Shown here: positions 16,781 through 28,365 of the stretch, one piece after another
How the letters are laid out: every line of letters starts with the position of its first letter
Position numbering within the stretch: the stretch's first letter is position 1
Source of the DNA: Longimicrobium sp.
Lineage (GTDB): Bacteria > Gemmatimonadota > Gemmatimonadetes > Longimicrobiales > Longimicrobiaceae
Assembly (NCBI RefSeq): GCF_035474595.1
Contig: NZ_DATIND010000083.1
Location: 62,001-126,000, forward strand
Length of the DNA stretch: 64,000 bases
Direction: 5' to 3'
The notes under the pieces: model-generated
Database searches by the model: none
What the model was told of the DNA's origin: nothing
The model's input: the letters and a program-made list of their open reading frames with translations, nothing else
Position numbers and translations under genes: made by a program

Positions 16781-18916
16781 ATGCATTCCATCCCAATCGC
16801 ACGCACCGCCGTCCTGCTGGCGTCGGCGCTCGCGCTGGCCGCCGTGCCCGTGCGGGCGCAGGAGCGGCGCCCGCTCACGCCGCTCGATCTGTATCACCTG
16901 CGCACCGCGTCGCAGACCGCGCTCTCGCCGGACGGGCGCAGCGTGGCGTACGTGGTGCTGCAGGCGGACTCGGCCACCAAGAAGTACCGCCGCGAGCTGT
17001 GGCTGGCGCGCACCGACGGCAGCGGGGCGCGGCGGCTGACCTGGCTGAACGTATCCGCCTCCGCGCCGGCGTTCTCGCCCGACGGGCGGCAGCTGGCGTT
17101 CGTCAGCGCGCGCGAGAGCAACCCGCCGCAGATCTGGGTCCTGCCGCTGGCCGAGGGCGGCGAGGCGTGGCCGCTCACCTCGCTGGAGCACGGCGCCGGC
17201 AGCCCCGCCTGGAGCCCGCGCGGCGACCGCATCGCATTCATCTCCAGCCTCAAGCCCTTGGAGCTCGACTCCGCCGCAGCGAAGGCGGACACTGCCAAGG
17301 GCGACGCCGCCACCATCCAGCACATCGACCGCGACCGCGCCGCCGCGCTGCGCGCCATCCGCGCGCGGCTGCGGGACGACGCCAAGGACGACGACCCGCA
17401 GGTGGTCAGCCGCCTGGGCTACCTCACCGAGACCTCCATCCAGAGCGGCGACGAGTGGGGGCAGCTCTACGTGGTGGACGCGCGCTCCGGCGCCACGCCG
17501 AAGCGGCTCACGTCCAACCCGTGGAACACCGGCGAGGCGCAGTGGTCGCCGGACGGGCGCTGGATCGTGGCCACCTCCACCCAGCCGCGCGGCGACTATC
17601 ACCCCGACTACGAGCTGGAGGGGCAGGTGATCCTCGTCCCCGCGGACGGCGGGGCGGCCACGCGCCTGCACGAGACCGGCTACCAGGAGGGCGCGCCGCG
17701 CTTCTCGCCGGACGGGAGATGGATCGCCTACCAGCGGCAGTCCACCGCCAGGCCCTACTACACCGCCGTGAACACCGAGCTGGTGGTGATGCATCCCGAC
17801 GGCACCGGCCGCACCTCCATCTCCGCCCCCATGGACCGCTCGGTGGCCGCGCACCGCTGGGCGGCGGGGGGATGGCTCTACTTCACCGTTCCGTCCGACG
17901 GCGCCATCTCGCTCTACCGCGTACGCCCGGGCCAGGGCGCGCCGCAGCGCATCGTGAGCGGCCCGCGCGGCGTGCTCTCGTTCGACGTGGCCGGGCCGAC
18001 GATCGCGTGGACGCAGATGAGCCCCGCGCGGCCCAGCGACGTGTACGCCGCGGCGCTGGACGGCGGCGGCGAGCGGCGGCTGACCACGCTGAACGACTCG
18101 CTCCTGTCGCGCGTCTACGTGGCCGACTACGAGGAGATCCGCTATCCCTCGTTCGACGGCAAGCCGGTGCAGGGGTGGTTCCTGCGCCCCATCGGCTGGC
18201 GCGCGGGGATGCGCCCGCCGCTGGCGGTGGAGATGCACGGCGGCCCGCACGTCATGTGGGGCCCGGGCGAGGCGAGCATGTGGCTGGAGTACCAGTCGCT
18301 GGCGGGCGCGGGCTACACCGTGTTCTTCTCCAACCCGCGCGGCTCGGAAGGCTACGGGCAGGCGTGGCTGCAGGCCATCCACGAGAACTGGGGAACGCCC
18401 CCCGCGCGCGACATCCTGACCGGCGCCGACAGCGTGCTAGCCCGCGGGCTGGCCGACCCGGCCAAACAGGTGGTGACGGGCGGGAGCTACGCGGGGTACA
18501 TGACCGCGTGGCTGATCGCGAAGGAGGTGCCGGAGCGCTTCCGGGCGGCGGTGGCGCAGCGCGGCGTGTACGACCTGACCATCTGGTGGGGGTCGGCCAA
18601 CACCTGGCAGCTGTTCGAGGGCGAGTTCGGCGGGCGGCCGTGGGAGCAGCCGGAGCTGGCGCGCGCGCAGAGCCCGCTGACCTACGTCGCCAACGTGCGC
18701 ACGCCGCTGCTGATGCTGCACGGCGCGCAGGACAACCGCGTGGGCGTGGCCAGCGCCGAGGCGTTCTATCGCGGGCTGAAGGAGGAGAACCGCGAGGTGG
18801 AGATGGTGCTCTATCCGCGCGAGGGCCACGAGGTCACCCGCAGCGGCGAGCCCGAGCACCGCATCGACCACATGCTCCGCATCATCGACTGGTTCGAGCG
18901 CCACGTGACGCACTGA
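16781..18916 (+). CDS. S9-family (prolyl oligopeptidase-type) secreted serine peptidase
   Basis: 711 aa from the ATG at 16781, where a signal peptide begins (MHSIPIARTAVLLASALALA, cleavage near VRAQE). The N-terminal two thirds form a TolB-like beta-propeller with repeated FSPDGR(Q/W) motifs. The C-terminal alpha/beta hydrolase domain carries GGSYAGYM (nucleophile Ser569), HGAQDNRV (Asp651) and REGHEV (His683). It is likely a periplasmic acylaminoacyl or dipeptidyl peptidase that trims oligopeptides. The gene stands alone. Confidence 0.92.
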   Translation: MHSIPIARTAVLLASALALAAVPVRAQERRPLTPLDLYHLRTASQTALSPDGRSVAYVVLQADSATKKYRRELWLARTDGSGARRLTWLNVSASAPAFSPDGRQLAFVSARESNPPQIWVLPLAEGGEAWPLTSLEHGAGSPAWSPRGDRIAFISSLKPLELDSAAAKADTAKGDAATIQHIDRDRAAALRAIRARLRDDAKDDDPQVVSRLGYLTETSIQSGDEWGQLYVVDARSGATPKRLTSNPWNTGEAQWSPDGRWIVATSTQPRGDYHPDYELEGQVILVPADGGAATRLHETGYQEGAPRFSPDGRWIAYQRQSTARPYYTAVNTELVVMHPDGTGRTSISAPMDRSVAAHRWAAGGWLYFTVPSDGAISLYRVRPGQGAPQRIVSGPRGVLSFDVAGPTIAWTQMSPARPSDVYAAALDGGGERRLTTLNDSLLSRVYVADYEEIRYPSFDGKPVQGWFLRPIGWRAGMRPPLAVEMHGGPHVMWGPGEASMWLEYQSLAGAGYTVFFSNPRGSEGYGQAWLQAIHENWGTPPARDILTGADSVLARGLADPAKQVVTGGSYAGYMTAWLIAKEVPERFRAAVAQRGVYDLTIWWGSANTWQLFEGEFGGRPWEQPELARAQSPLTYVANVRTPLLMLHGAQDNRVGVASAEAFYRGLKEENREVEMVLYPREGHEVTRSGEPEHRIDHMLRIIDWFERHVTH

Positions 18917-18955
18917 CGGGAGCCCTCACCGGATGGCCCTCACCCGCGCTGCACC

Positions 18956-19001
18956 GCCAATGAATTGGCGGGCAACAACAGCACCAAGTCCCTCCGGGAC
19001 T
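18956..19001 (-). repeat. Two-hairpin dispersed element, copy B
   Basis: Read on the minus strand: hairpin 1 AGTCCC-GGA-GGGACT, linker ending GTTGTTGCC, hairpin 2 GCCAA-TTCA-TTGGC. It begins 40 bases after the S9 peptidase stop codon and faces copy C. Confidence 0.85.
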
Positions 19002-19091
19002 GCTTCCAGGCATTGGGGTGGCGAGCCACCCTCGGCGCGGCCATCATCAGCGGCCGCGCCCGGGCCTCTCCCGCGGGGATGTGGAGGCCGC

Positions 19092-19139
19092 AGTCCCGGA
19101 GGGACTTTGTGCTTTTGTTGCCCCGGAATTCCATTCCGG
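19092..19139 (+). repeat. Two-hairpin dispersed element, copy C
   Basis: Hairpin 1 AGTCCC-GGA-GGGACT at 19092-19106, linker with TTTTGTTGCC, hairpin 2 CCGGAA-TTCCA-TTCCGG at 19123-19139. It is in inverted orientation to copy B about 90 bases away, so the pair could also form one large cruciform through their hairpin 1 and linker sequences. Confidence 0.85.
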
Positions 19140-19244
19140 GGAGCGGGGGAGCCATCCACTGACTGCAACGGCAGCCCCGCGCGACCGAAGCCGCCCGCGG
19201 ATATCGTCCTCGCCACGCACCCACCGTCTCCCGCTCCGCGCAGC

Positions 19245-19604
19245 TCAATCCGCCGGTTTCGACAACCCGTACGCCTCGCCCAGCCACCCCGCCAGCTCCG
19301 CATCCACCTCCTCCGGCGCGTTGAGCAGGATCTCGTTGTGGAAGCGGCTGCGCGAGACCTGCTCCAGCTTGCGGACGCGCGGGCTCTCGATCGGCGCGGA
19401 GGTGCGGACGTTCAGCAGGATGCCGGCGCGGCGCGGGTGCACCCCGGCGAACGCGGTGCCGCCCTCGCCTGCGGTCAGGTGGATGGACGTCTTCTTCGCG
19501 TCCTGCCCGATGGGGCCCAGGCCCGCCAGCACGTCGATCAGCCGGTCGTAGATTCGCTGGACGACGGGGTCCTTCCCGGCAATGAGGGAATCGACCGTGA
19601 ACAT
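19245..19604 (-). CDS. DUF5655-type protein of unknown function
   Basis: 119 aa from the ATG at 19604 (MFTVDSLIAGKDPVVQRIYD). Conserved pieces are KKTSIHLTAGEGGTAFAGVHPRR, given here as KTSIHL and AFAGVHPR, followed by ILLNVRT and RFHNEILL. This matches the DUF5655 pattern of small cytoplasmic alpha/beta proteins. Function is unknown; family members often accompany transport or DNA-related genes but nothing here is informative. It is divergent from the xanthine dehydrogenase operon. Confidence 0.7.
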   Translation of the reverse strand: MFTVDSLIAGKDPVVQRIYDRLIDVLAGLGPIGQDAKKTSIHLTAGEGGTAFAGVHPRRAGILLNVRTSAPIESPRVRKLEQVSRSRFHNEILLNAPEEVDAELAGWLGEAYGLSKPAD

Positions 19605-19885
19605 GGGGCCTCCATTGTGGGCGTTCGCCGCGGCACGCCCACAGCATAATCCGGCGCGCGGCCATCGCCAACCCGGACGCCCGTCCCGGGGAGTTGACCG
19701 CGGGGCGTGGGCGCCGTTATCTGTTCCCGTCACGACTCATCGCACGCGCCGCCCGCCGCGCCGGTCATCTCCGCGCGGCCGTCCGGCCATCCTCCCGGCA
19801 GAGGTCCGATCTTGCGACGTCCCCCGTTCCGCCGTCCGTCCATCTCCATCTCCCCCAACGCCGTTCCCGAGACGCGGAGGCGCGC

Positions 19886-22033
<2,148 letters not shown>

Positions 22034-22139
22034 GCGGCGGGATTCGCAGGAGAAGCATCGCCGCGTCTCCGCGGCCTCGCGGCCCTCTCCCCCGTCGTTC
22101 CGGGCGCGACTCCGTCGCATCCCGCAACGCCGACCCCTC

Positions 22140-22175
22140 CCCCCAAACAGCCTGGGGGAGGGGTGGTGCGGGCCC
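22140..22175. repeat. GC-rich hairpin in the xanthine dehydrogenase spacer
   Basis: CCCCTCCCCC pairs with GGGGGAGGGG around a CAAACAGCC loop. It is a short palindrome of the kind scattered through most spacers here, and it lies inside the operon between the large and small subunit genes. Confidence 0.6.
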
Positions 22176-22255
22176 GGCCTCTCGATCGATCCTCTATCCT
22201 TGCTCTACCCGGAGACCCGCGTGACCACACCGTCGCATCGGCCGCACCGCAATGA

Positions 22256-22303
22256 AGTCCGCGAAGGCGGACTGCGTGCCGTTGTAGCCGCGACTTCAGT
22301 CGC
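22256..22303 (+). repeat. Two-hairpin dispersed element, copy D
   Basis: Hairpin 1 AGTCCGC-GAAG-GCGGACT, linker GCGTGCCGTTGTAGCC, hairpin 2 GCGAC-TTCA-GTCGC. It lies within the xanthine dehydrogenase operon, 73 bases before the small subunit start. Confidence 0.88.
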
Positions 22304-22375
22304 ATTTTCGCAACAAACACCATCGTCCCCACCCTCGTCCCGCCGCGGCTTCACCCTCGCCGGAGGGCGGCGCTG

Positions 22376-22830
<455 letters not shown>

Positions 22831-22834
<4 letters not shown>

Positions 22835-23655
22835 AGACCGCCGTCACCCCGCTGGCGCTGCTGCAGCCCGGGACGCTGGACGACGCGCTGGCGATGCTGC
22901 GCGACGAGGGGCCGCTGGTGCCGCTGGCCGGCTGCACCGACGTGTACGTGACGCTGAACTTCGGCACCCAGCCGGCCGCGCGCTTCCTGAACCTGTGGGG
23001 GCTGGACGAGCTGCGCGGGATCGGGGAGATGGACGGCGGCCTGCGCGTGGGCGCGCTGGCCACGCACACCGACCTGCAGCGCTCGCCGCTGGTCCGCGAG
23101 CGCCTCCCCTTCCTTGTCGAGGCGTGCGGCCAGGTGGGCGGCGTGCAGATCCAGAACCGCGGCACGCTGGCCGGCAACGTCGCCAACGCCAGCCCCGCGG
23201 GCGACACGCTCCCCGTGCTCGCCGTCGCCGATGCCGTCGTCGTGCTGCGCAGCGCGGAGGGCGAGCGGCGGGTGCCGTTCAACGGCTTCTACACGGGATA
23301 CCGGGCCACGGTGATGCGCCCCGACGAGCTGATCGTGGCGATCGAGATCCCGCGCATCGACGGCGATCAGTGGTTCCGGAAGGTGGGGACGCGCGCCGCG
23401 CAGGCCATCAGCAAGGTGGTGATGGCCGCCGTCCGCGGCGACCGCCCCCGCGTGGCGCTGGGCAGCGTCGCGCCGACGGTGGTGCGCCTCCCCGGCGTCG
23501 AGGAGGCCCTCGCCCGCGGCGCGCCGATCGAGGAGGCGCAGCGCATCCTGATGCAGGAAGTCACCCCCATCGACGACATCCGCTCCACCGCCGGCTACCG
23601 CAAGCGCGTCGCGGCGAATTTGCTGGCGCGGTGGTGGGCATCAGCCGCGATGTAG
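22831..23655 (+). CDS. Xanthine dehydrogenase-type FAD-binding subunit
   Basis: 274 aa. FAD-binding motifs of the CoxM/XdhB family are visible: LVPLAGCTDVYV near residue 30 and QIQNRGTLAGNVANASPAGD near 105. This subunit takes electrons from the iron-sulfur subunit and passes them to NAD+ or another acceptor. Translation is coupled to the small subunit gene by a 4-bp overlap. It closes the three-gene enzyme cluster. Confidence 0.92.
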
Positions 23656-23750
23656 TGCTGGGAGATCGATCCTCCGGATTGTATGGTGAAAGCGTGGTTT
23701 GATCGAGATTTCTTCAGTGAGGAACGATACATCGAACCGCAGAGGCCATC

Positions 23751-25991
23751 ATGACGCCCGAGGAACTCGAGTCCAGGCTTCGTGCCGGGACGCGGATCGA
23801 CTGCAAGCAGCCGGACGGAACCAGGGGCAGTATCGCGGCGGAGAAGTTCCTGGAGCTCGTGGACTGGCCCGAGCACCGGGTGCGCGTCGCGATCGAGGTC
23901 GAAAACGCGACCATCGCCGGCCCGCTGCGCCTGCAGAACATCCGCTTCTCCCGCGTCGTCTTCAAGAACTGCGACTTCACCGACCTGGTGGAGCTTTCCG
24001 AGTCCGTGTTCGCGGGTGACCTGCAGTTCAGCGGGTGCCGTCTGGCCCGCGGGCTCTACCTCACGGCCTCCCGCGTCCGGTACGATCTCTCCCTCGCCGA
24101 TGCCGACGTCACGGATCCGGACCTCTCCAATCTGCGGGTGGACGGCTCCGTCCGGTCCGAGAGCGCCACGTTCCGGAACAAGTTTCTCGACTCGCTCCAG
24201 TTCAGCGGCCTCCGGTGCGGGAACCTGTTTCTGCAGGACGCGAAGTTCGAAGGTCCCGCGGAGTTCCGGCAGGCCCGGATTCTTGGACGGTGCAGCTTCG
24301 AATCGGTGCACTTCGCCGGCCTGGCCGATTTCGCATCGGTTTCCGTGGAGGGACATGCCGAGTTCTCCACCGGGAACCCCACCGGGCCGCAGCCCAGGGC
24401 GCGGACGAGGTTCGATGGCCCGGCCGTGTTCTCGCACGCCGCGTTTCGAAGCTCGGTGGACTTCAGGGACGTCACCTTCGCCGACACCGTGGAGTTCAGG
24501 GCCGCCTCCTTCGGCGGCGACGCGTCGTTCGTGCTGTCGGACTTCGACGGCCGGACCTTCTTCTCCTCGGCCACCTTCGAAACCAACGCCTTCTTCCAGA
24601 GCTCCCGCTTCGCCAGGCTGGCCACCTTCTACGGGATCTCGGTGCGCTCCGACCTGGTCGTTTCGCCGCTGGAAGGCGAAAGACAGACCTGCTTTGCGGC
24701 CATCTGCCGCTTCATCAAGGCCGCGGTGCACGGCGAGGCGTGGTTCTCGGGCGTGCTCTTCGGCGACAAGGCCAAGTTCACCCACTTCTTCTGCGAGGGA
24801 GCCGCGTACTTCAACCCCCGGAACGAACTTCCGGTCTCCTTCCAGGGCCCCGCCGACTTCTCGCGGTCGCGGTTCGGGCGGTTCGTCGAGATGGGACGGG
24901 CGGAGTTCCACGACCGCGCCACCTTCGACGGAATCGTCGTGGAGTCGAAGATGGATTTCGTGGAGTCGGTCGAAACCGAACAGGGGACGGTCGAGCTCGG
25001 CGCGAAGTTCATGGCCGCCGCGGTGTTCGCCGGCGCCGAGATCCGCGGCGACCTTTTCCTGTCCGGGGCGTCGTTCGCCGCCGCGGCGAACTTCGAGGGC
25101 GTCCGGGTGGGCGGGGCCGCGGATTTCTCGGCGCTCGAGCGGGGCGTGGTGTTCGGGGGAGAGGCGTGCTTCGAGAACGCGCAGTTCGCCGGCGACCTGA
25201 AGTTCACCGGCGCGCGTTTCCGCGGCGACGCGCGCTTCAGCTGCGCGCGCGCCACGCGGCAGGTGCATTTCCGGGAGGCGATCTTCGAGGCGGGGCTGGA
25301 CCTGCGGGACGCCTTCTTCCACGAGGTGTTCTTCCGGGCGGAGCTGCGGGAGCACTGCCCCCGGGATGCCCCCCCGCAGTTCGCCAGCCATCCGCGGATC
25401 GAGGGGTTCAGCTACGACAGGATCTCGGTCGCGTGGCGCGATCTGTTCAACCGGCGGCTGCCGCACGTGGGCCAGCCCTACACGCACCTCGAGAAGACGC
25501 TTCGCGCGAACGGCGAGGACAAGGCGGCCGACCAGGTGTACGCGGAGTCGCGGCGGCACGAGACCGCCTCGTACCGCCGCAGCAGCTGGCTGCGGTTCGT
25601 CCTCTTCTGGATCTACGGAGTGACCGCCGGCTACGGCGTGAGGCGCGTCCGGCTGGCGGCGACCATGGTGATCCTCGTCGCGCTGGGCGCGTTCATCTTC
25701 CAGCTTCCGCGCTCGGTGGCCCAGAAGCAGGTGGGACGCGACGCGGTGATCGTGGAGGAGGGGCTCGATCTGCCGACGGCCATCGGGTTCAGCATGCACC
25801 AGTTCCTGCCGATCGAGATCGCTTCGGGCTCGCAGTGGGAGCCCGGCGACGACCAGATCGAGATCCTGGGCCGCAGGCTGCCGTTCACCTTCAAGGCGTA
25901 CGCGTCGCTGCAGAAAGTGCTGGGTTTCCTGCTGGTGCCCCTGGGCGTCGCCGCCGTGGCCGGAATCCTCTATCGCCGCGCGACGAAATGA
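23751..25991 (+). CDS. Large pentapeptide-repeat protein with membrane C-terminus
   Basis: 746 aa. From about residue 60 to 530 the sequence repeats a five-residue period centred on Phe or Leu (RFDGPAVFSHAAF, VDFRDVTFADTVEF, ANFEGVRVGGAADF), which predicts a long right-handed quadrilateral beta-helix. There is no signal peptide. From about residue 610 there are hydrophobic segments (WLRFVLFWIYGV, MVILVALGAFIF and LGFLLVPLGVAAVAGIL), with FSMHQFLPIEI between the last two. That pattern resembles ion-channel-like tails of other pentapeptide proteins. The solenoid would face the cytoplasm. It interrupts the purine genes and has no evident link to them. Confidence 0.8.
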   Translation: MTPEELESRLRAGTRIDCKQPDGTRGSIAAEKFLELVDWPEHRVRVAIEVENATIAGPLRLQNIRFSRVVFKNCDFTDLVELSESVFAGDLQFSGCRLARGLYLTASRVRYDLSLADADVTDPDLSNLRVDGSVRSESATFRNKFLDSLQFSGLRCGNLFLQDAKFEGPAEFRQARILGRCSFESVHFAGLADFASVSVEGHAEFSTGNPTGPQPRARTRFDGPAVFSHAAFRSSVDFRDVTFADTVEFRAASFGGDASFVLSDFDGRTFFSSATFETNAFFQSSRFARLATFYGISVRSDLVVSPLEGERQTCFAAICRFIKAAVHGEAWFSGVLFGDKAKFTHFFCEGAAYFNPRNELPVSFQGPADFSRSRFGRFVEMGRAEFHDRATFDGIVVESKMDFVESVETEQGTVELGAKFMAAAVFAGAEIRGDLFLSGASFAAAANFEGVRVGGAADFSALERGVVFGGEACFENAQFAGDLKFTGARFRGDARFSCARATRQVHFREAIFEAGLDLRDAFFHEVFFRAELREHCPRDAPPQFASHPRIEGFSYDRISVAWRDLFNRRLPHVGQPYTHLEKTLRANGEDKAADQVYAESRRHETASYRRSSWLRFVLFWIYGVTAGYGVRRVRLAATMVILVALGAFIFQLPRSVAQKQVGRDAVIVEEGLDLPTAIGFSMHQFLPIEIASGSQWEPGDDQIEILGRRLPFTFKAYASLQKVLGFLLVPLGVAAVAGILYRRATK

Positions 25992-26070
25992 CGGCGCCTT
26001 CCACCCCGACGCCGCGGCCGCTCTCACGCCGGCCCGCGGTGTCCGGCCGACCGCGATCCGGATCTCCCGC

Positions 26071-26766
26071 ATGAAGATCATCTGCCCCGAATGCCGCGTT
26101 CCGGTCGCGGCCGAGGACGTCAATCTCGGCACCGGGCTGGCCAAGTGCCGCACGTGCAACAACGTGTTCCGCTTCACCGACGTCGCGCCGGAGCTCGCGG
26201 CGCCCGCGGCGCGGGCACGCATCCCGGTGGAGAAGCCGCGCAGCGTGGTCACCTCCGAGTTCGGCGGCGAGCTGACGCTGGAGTACCGGTGGTTCTCGTG
26301 GAAGTACCTCTTCCTCGCGTTCTTCTGCCTGTTCTGGGACGGGTTCCTGGTGGTCTGGTACGCGATCGCCGTGCGCAGCGGCAACCCGGTCCTGATGCTG
26401 TTCCCGCTGCTGCACGTGGCGGTGGGGATCGGCCTGACCTACGCCACCCTCGCAGGGTTCGTGAACACCACGACCGTGCGGATCGACGCCGGCCGCATCC
26501 GCGTGCGGCACCATCCGCTGCCGTGGGGGCGCACGGTGGAGCTGGGCGTGGTCGAGGTGAAGCAGCTGTTCTGCCAGGAGAAGATCTCGCGCGGCCGCAA
26601 CGGCGTGTCGTACACGTACGACCTCGTCGCCCTGCTCCACGACGGCACGCGCCGCAAGGTGCTCGGCGGCCTGGACTACCCCGAGCTGCCGCTGTACCTG
26701 GAGCAGAACGCCGAGTCGTGGCTGAAGATCCGCGACGAGCCGGTGGTCGGCGAGCTGGCGCGGTGA
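26071..26766 (+). CDS. Zinc-ribbon membrane protein of unknown function
   Basis: 231 aa. The N-terminus CPECRVPVAAEDVNLGTGLAKC continues to RTCNNVF, giving a CxxC...CxxC zinc ribbon of the MJ0042 type (about residues 5-33). Two transmembrane helices follow (WKYLFLAFFCLFWDGFLVVW and VLMLFPLLHVAVGIGLTYAT). A C-terminal soluble part is PH-like (VRHHPLPWGRTVELGVVEVK). The layout matches small uncharacterised inner-membrane proteins. It starts 79 bases after the pentapeptide-repeat gene and may be cotranscribed with it. Confidence 0.7.
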   Translation: MKIICPECRVPVAAEDVNLGTGLAKCRTCNNVFRFTDVAPELAAPAARARIPVEKPRSVVTSEFGGELTLEYRWFSWKYLFLAFFCLFWDGFLVVWYAIAVRSGNPVLMLFPLLHVAVGIGLTYATLAGFVNTTTVRIDAGRIRVRHHPLPWGRTVELGVVEVKQLFCQEKISRGRNGVSYTYDLVALLHDGTRRKVLGGLDYPELPLYLEQNAESWLKIRDEPVVGELAR

Positions 26767-26771
26767 ACCGA

Positions 26772-26828
26772 AGTGCGGAAGTGCGGGGAGTGCGGGAGTG
26801 CGGGGAGTGCGGGAGTGCGGGAGTGCGC
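26772..26828. repeat. 8-bp tandem repeat array, second site
   Basis: Seven imperfect copies of GTGCGGGA (some expanded to GTGCGGGGA) follow the zinc-ribbon gene and end in GTGCGCTG. The array at 1.3 kb ends in the same GTGCGCTG flank. Confidence 0.8.
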
Positions 26829-26989
26829 TGGCTCTGGAGCGGCCGGCGCACTTTTGCGTTTTCGGGAGATGCGGGGGCGGCGGCGCATCCAGGCCTCCGG
26901 ACGCGGTAGCCAATCCGGTGGCGGCGGGATATCCTCTCGCGAGGGGGGATGACGGGCTGGCGGGGATGGAGACCAGGGGGAGGTGGACG

Positions 26990-27781
26990 ATGGAGCTGGG
27001 GCTGCGGGGGAAGGTCGCGCTGGTGACGGGCGCGTCGGCGGGGCTGGGGCTGGCGATTGCGCGCGAGCTGGCCGCGGAGGGCGCGCGCGTGGCGATGGTC
27101 GCGCGCCGCGAGGACGTGCTGCGCGCCGCCGCGGACGAGATCGCCTCCGCCACCGGCGCCGACGTGCTCCCCATTGCCGGCGAGGTGGGGCGCGAGGGAG
27201 AGGCCGAGCGCTTCGTCCGCGAGGCGGAGGCGGCTCTGGGGCCGATGGACATCCTCGTCGCCAACGCGGGCGGGCCGCCGTCGACCACCTTCGCGACCAC
27301 GACCGACGAGCAGTACCGCGCCGCCATCGATCTTAACCTGCTCGGCTCCATCCGGCTCGCGCAGGCCGCCGTGCCGGGGATGCGCGCGCGGCGCTGGGGA
27401 CGCGTCATCTTCCTGACCTCGATGTCCGCCAAGCAGCCGCTGCCGGGGCTGATCCTGTCGAACACCGCGCGGGCCGGGATGCTCGGGTTCGCCAAGACGC
27501 TGGCGACCGAGGTGGCGGGCGACGGGGTACTGGTGAACAGCGTGCTCCCGGGCCACTTCGACACCGCGCGCGCCGCCGAGCTGGCCCGCATGCGCGCCGA
27601 GCGCGACGGCCGCAGCGTGGACGACCTGCTGCGCACCCGCGCCGCCGGCATCCCCGTGGGCCGCAGCGGTGACCCGCGCGAGATGGCAGCGGTAGTCGCC
27701 TTCCTCGCCTCCGACCGCGCGAGCTTCGTCACCGGCACGGCCATCCAGGTCGACGGCGGCCAGCTCTCCGGCCTGTTCTGA
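26990..27781 (+). CDS. Atypical short-chain dehydrogenase/reductase
   Basis: 263 aa from the ATG at 26990, preceded by GGGGGAGGTGG. The NAD(P)-binding Rossmann start is [16 protein letters not shown], and VANAGG follows. The usual YxxxK active site is replaced: after [12 protein letters not shown] the sequence reads [13 protein letters not shown], so the Tyr position is not Tyr and the Lys position is Arg. This variant is known from an SDR subgroup with SNxxR. The C-terminus ([12 protein letters not shown]) is normal. It may reduce a different substrate by another mechanism or bind without catalysis. Confidence 0.85.
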   Translation: MELGLRGKVALVTGASAGLGLAIARELAAEGARVAMVARREDVLRAAADEIASATGADVLPIAGEVGREGEAERFVREAEAALGPMDILVANAGGPPSTTFATTTDEQYRAAIDLNLLGSIRLAQAAVPGMRARRWGRVIFLTSMSAKQPLPGLILSNTARAGMLGFAKTLATEVAGDGVLVNSVLPGHFDTARAAELARMRAERDGRSVDDLLRTRAAGIPVGRSGDPREMAAVVAFLASDRASFVTGTAIQVDGGQLSGLF

Positions 27782-27886
27782 TCCGATCGGCGGAGAGAAC
27801 CGGTCGGTTGATAGATCCTCCTGCGCCGATGACATCCCGAGGTGAGGCGACACCGGTGCGGGACCGGCGCGTGGATGCCGCCCAGC

Positions 27887-27931
27887 AGTCCCGCAGGGAC
27901 TTTGTGCTTTTGTTGCCGCGAAATCATTCGC
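27887..27931 (+). repeat. Two-hairpin dispersed element, copy E
   Basis: Hairpin 1 AGTCCC-GCA-GGGACT, linker TTGTGCTTTTGTTGCC, hairpin 2 GCGAA-ATCA-TTCGC. It ends 30 bases before the RidA start codon. Confidence 0.88.
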
Positions 27932-27961
27932 CTTTTTCCAGCACTTCGAGCGGAGGATGGG

Positions 27962-28339
27962 ATGCCCAGAGAAACCTTCAGCAGCGACAAGCTTCCGCCG
28001 ACCGCCGGGCCGTTCTCGCCGGCGGTGCGTGGCGCGGGCGACTCCATCTACCTGAGCGGGCAGGTGGGGACGGATGCGGCCGGGAAGCTGGTCGGCGGCG
28101 GCGTGGAAGCGCAGACCAGGCAGGCGCTGGAGAACCTGCGGGCGGTGCTCGAGGCCGCAGGGCGCACCTTGGACGACGTCGTCCGCGTCGGCGTGTACCT
28201 CACCGACATGGGCAACTTCGCCGCGATGAACGAGGTGTACGCGCGGTTCTTCGCCCAGCCGTATCCCGCTCGCACCACCATCGGGGTGGCGGCGCTGCCG
28301 CTGGGCGCCGCGGTGGAGATCGACCTGGTGGCGAAGTGA
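27962..28339 (+). CDS. RidA/YjgF-family enamine/imine deaminase
   Basis: 125 aa from the ATG at 27962 with GGAGG five bases upstream. Typical RidA features are [40 protein letters not shown], and the Arg of [13 protein letters not shown] that binds carboxylates. RidA hydrolyses reactive enamine/imine intermediates. Members of this family also sit in ureide and pyrimidine breakdown operons, and the following allantoinase gene points to a role in clearing purine-degradation by-products. Confidence 0.92.
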   Translation: MPRETFSSDKLPPTAGPFSPAVRGAGDSIYLSGQVGTDAAGKLVGGGVEAQTRQALENLRAVLEAAGRTLDDVVRVGVYLTDMGNFAAMNEVYARFFAQPYPARTTIGVAALPLGAAVEIDLVAK

Positions 28340-28365
28340 ATCCATCCCCATCCGCGGACAGGCCC

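Noticed and set aside
23595-26384. A 929-residue minus-strand frame
   Set aside because: It is antisense to the pentapeptide-repeat and zinc-ribbon genes and its apparent repeats only mirror the pentapeptide periodicity.
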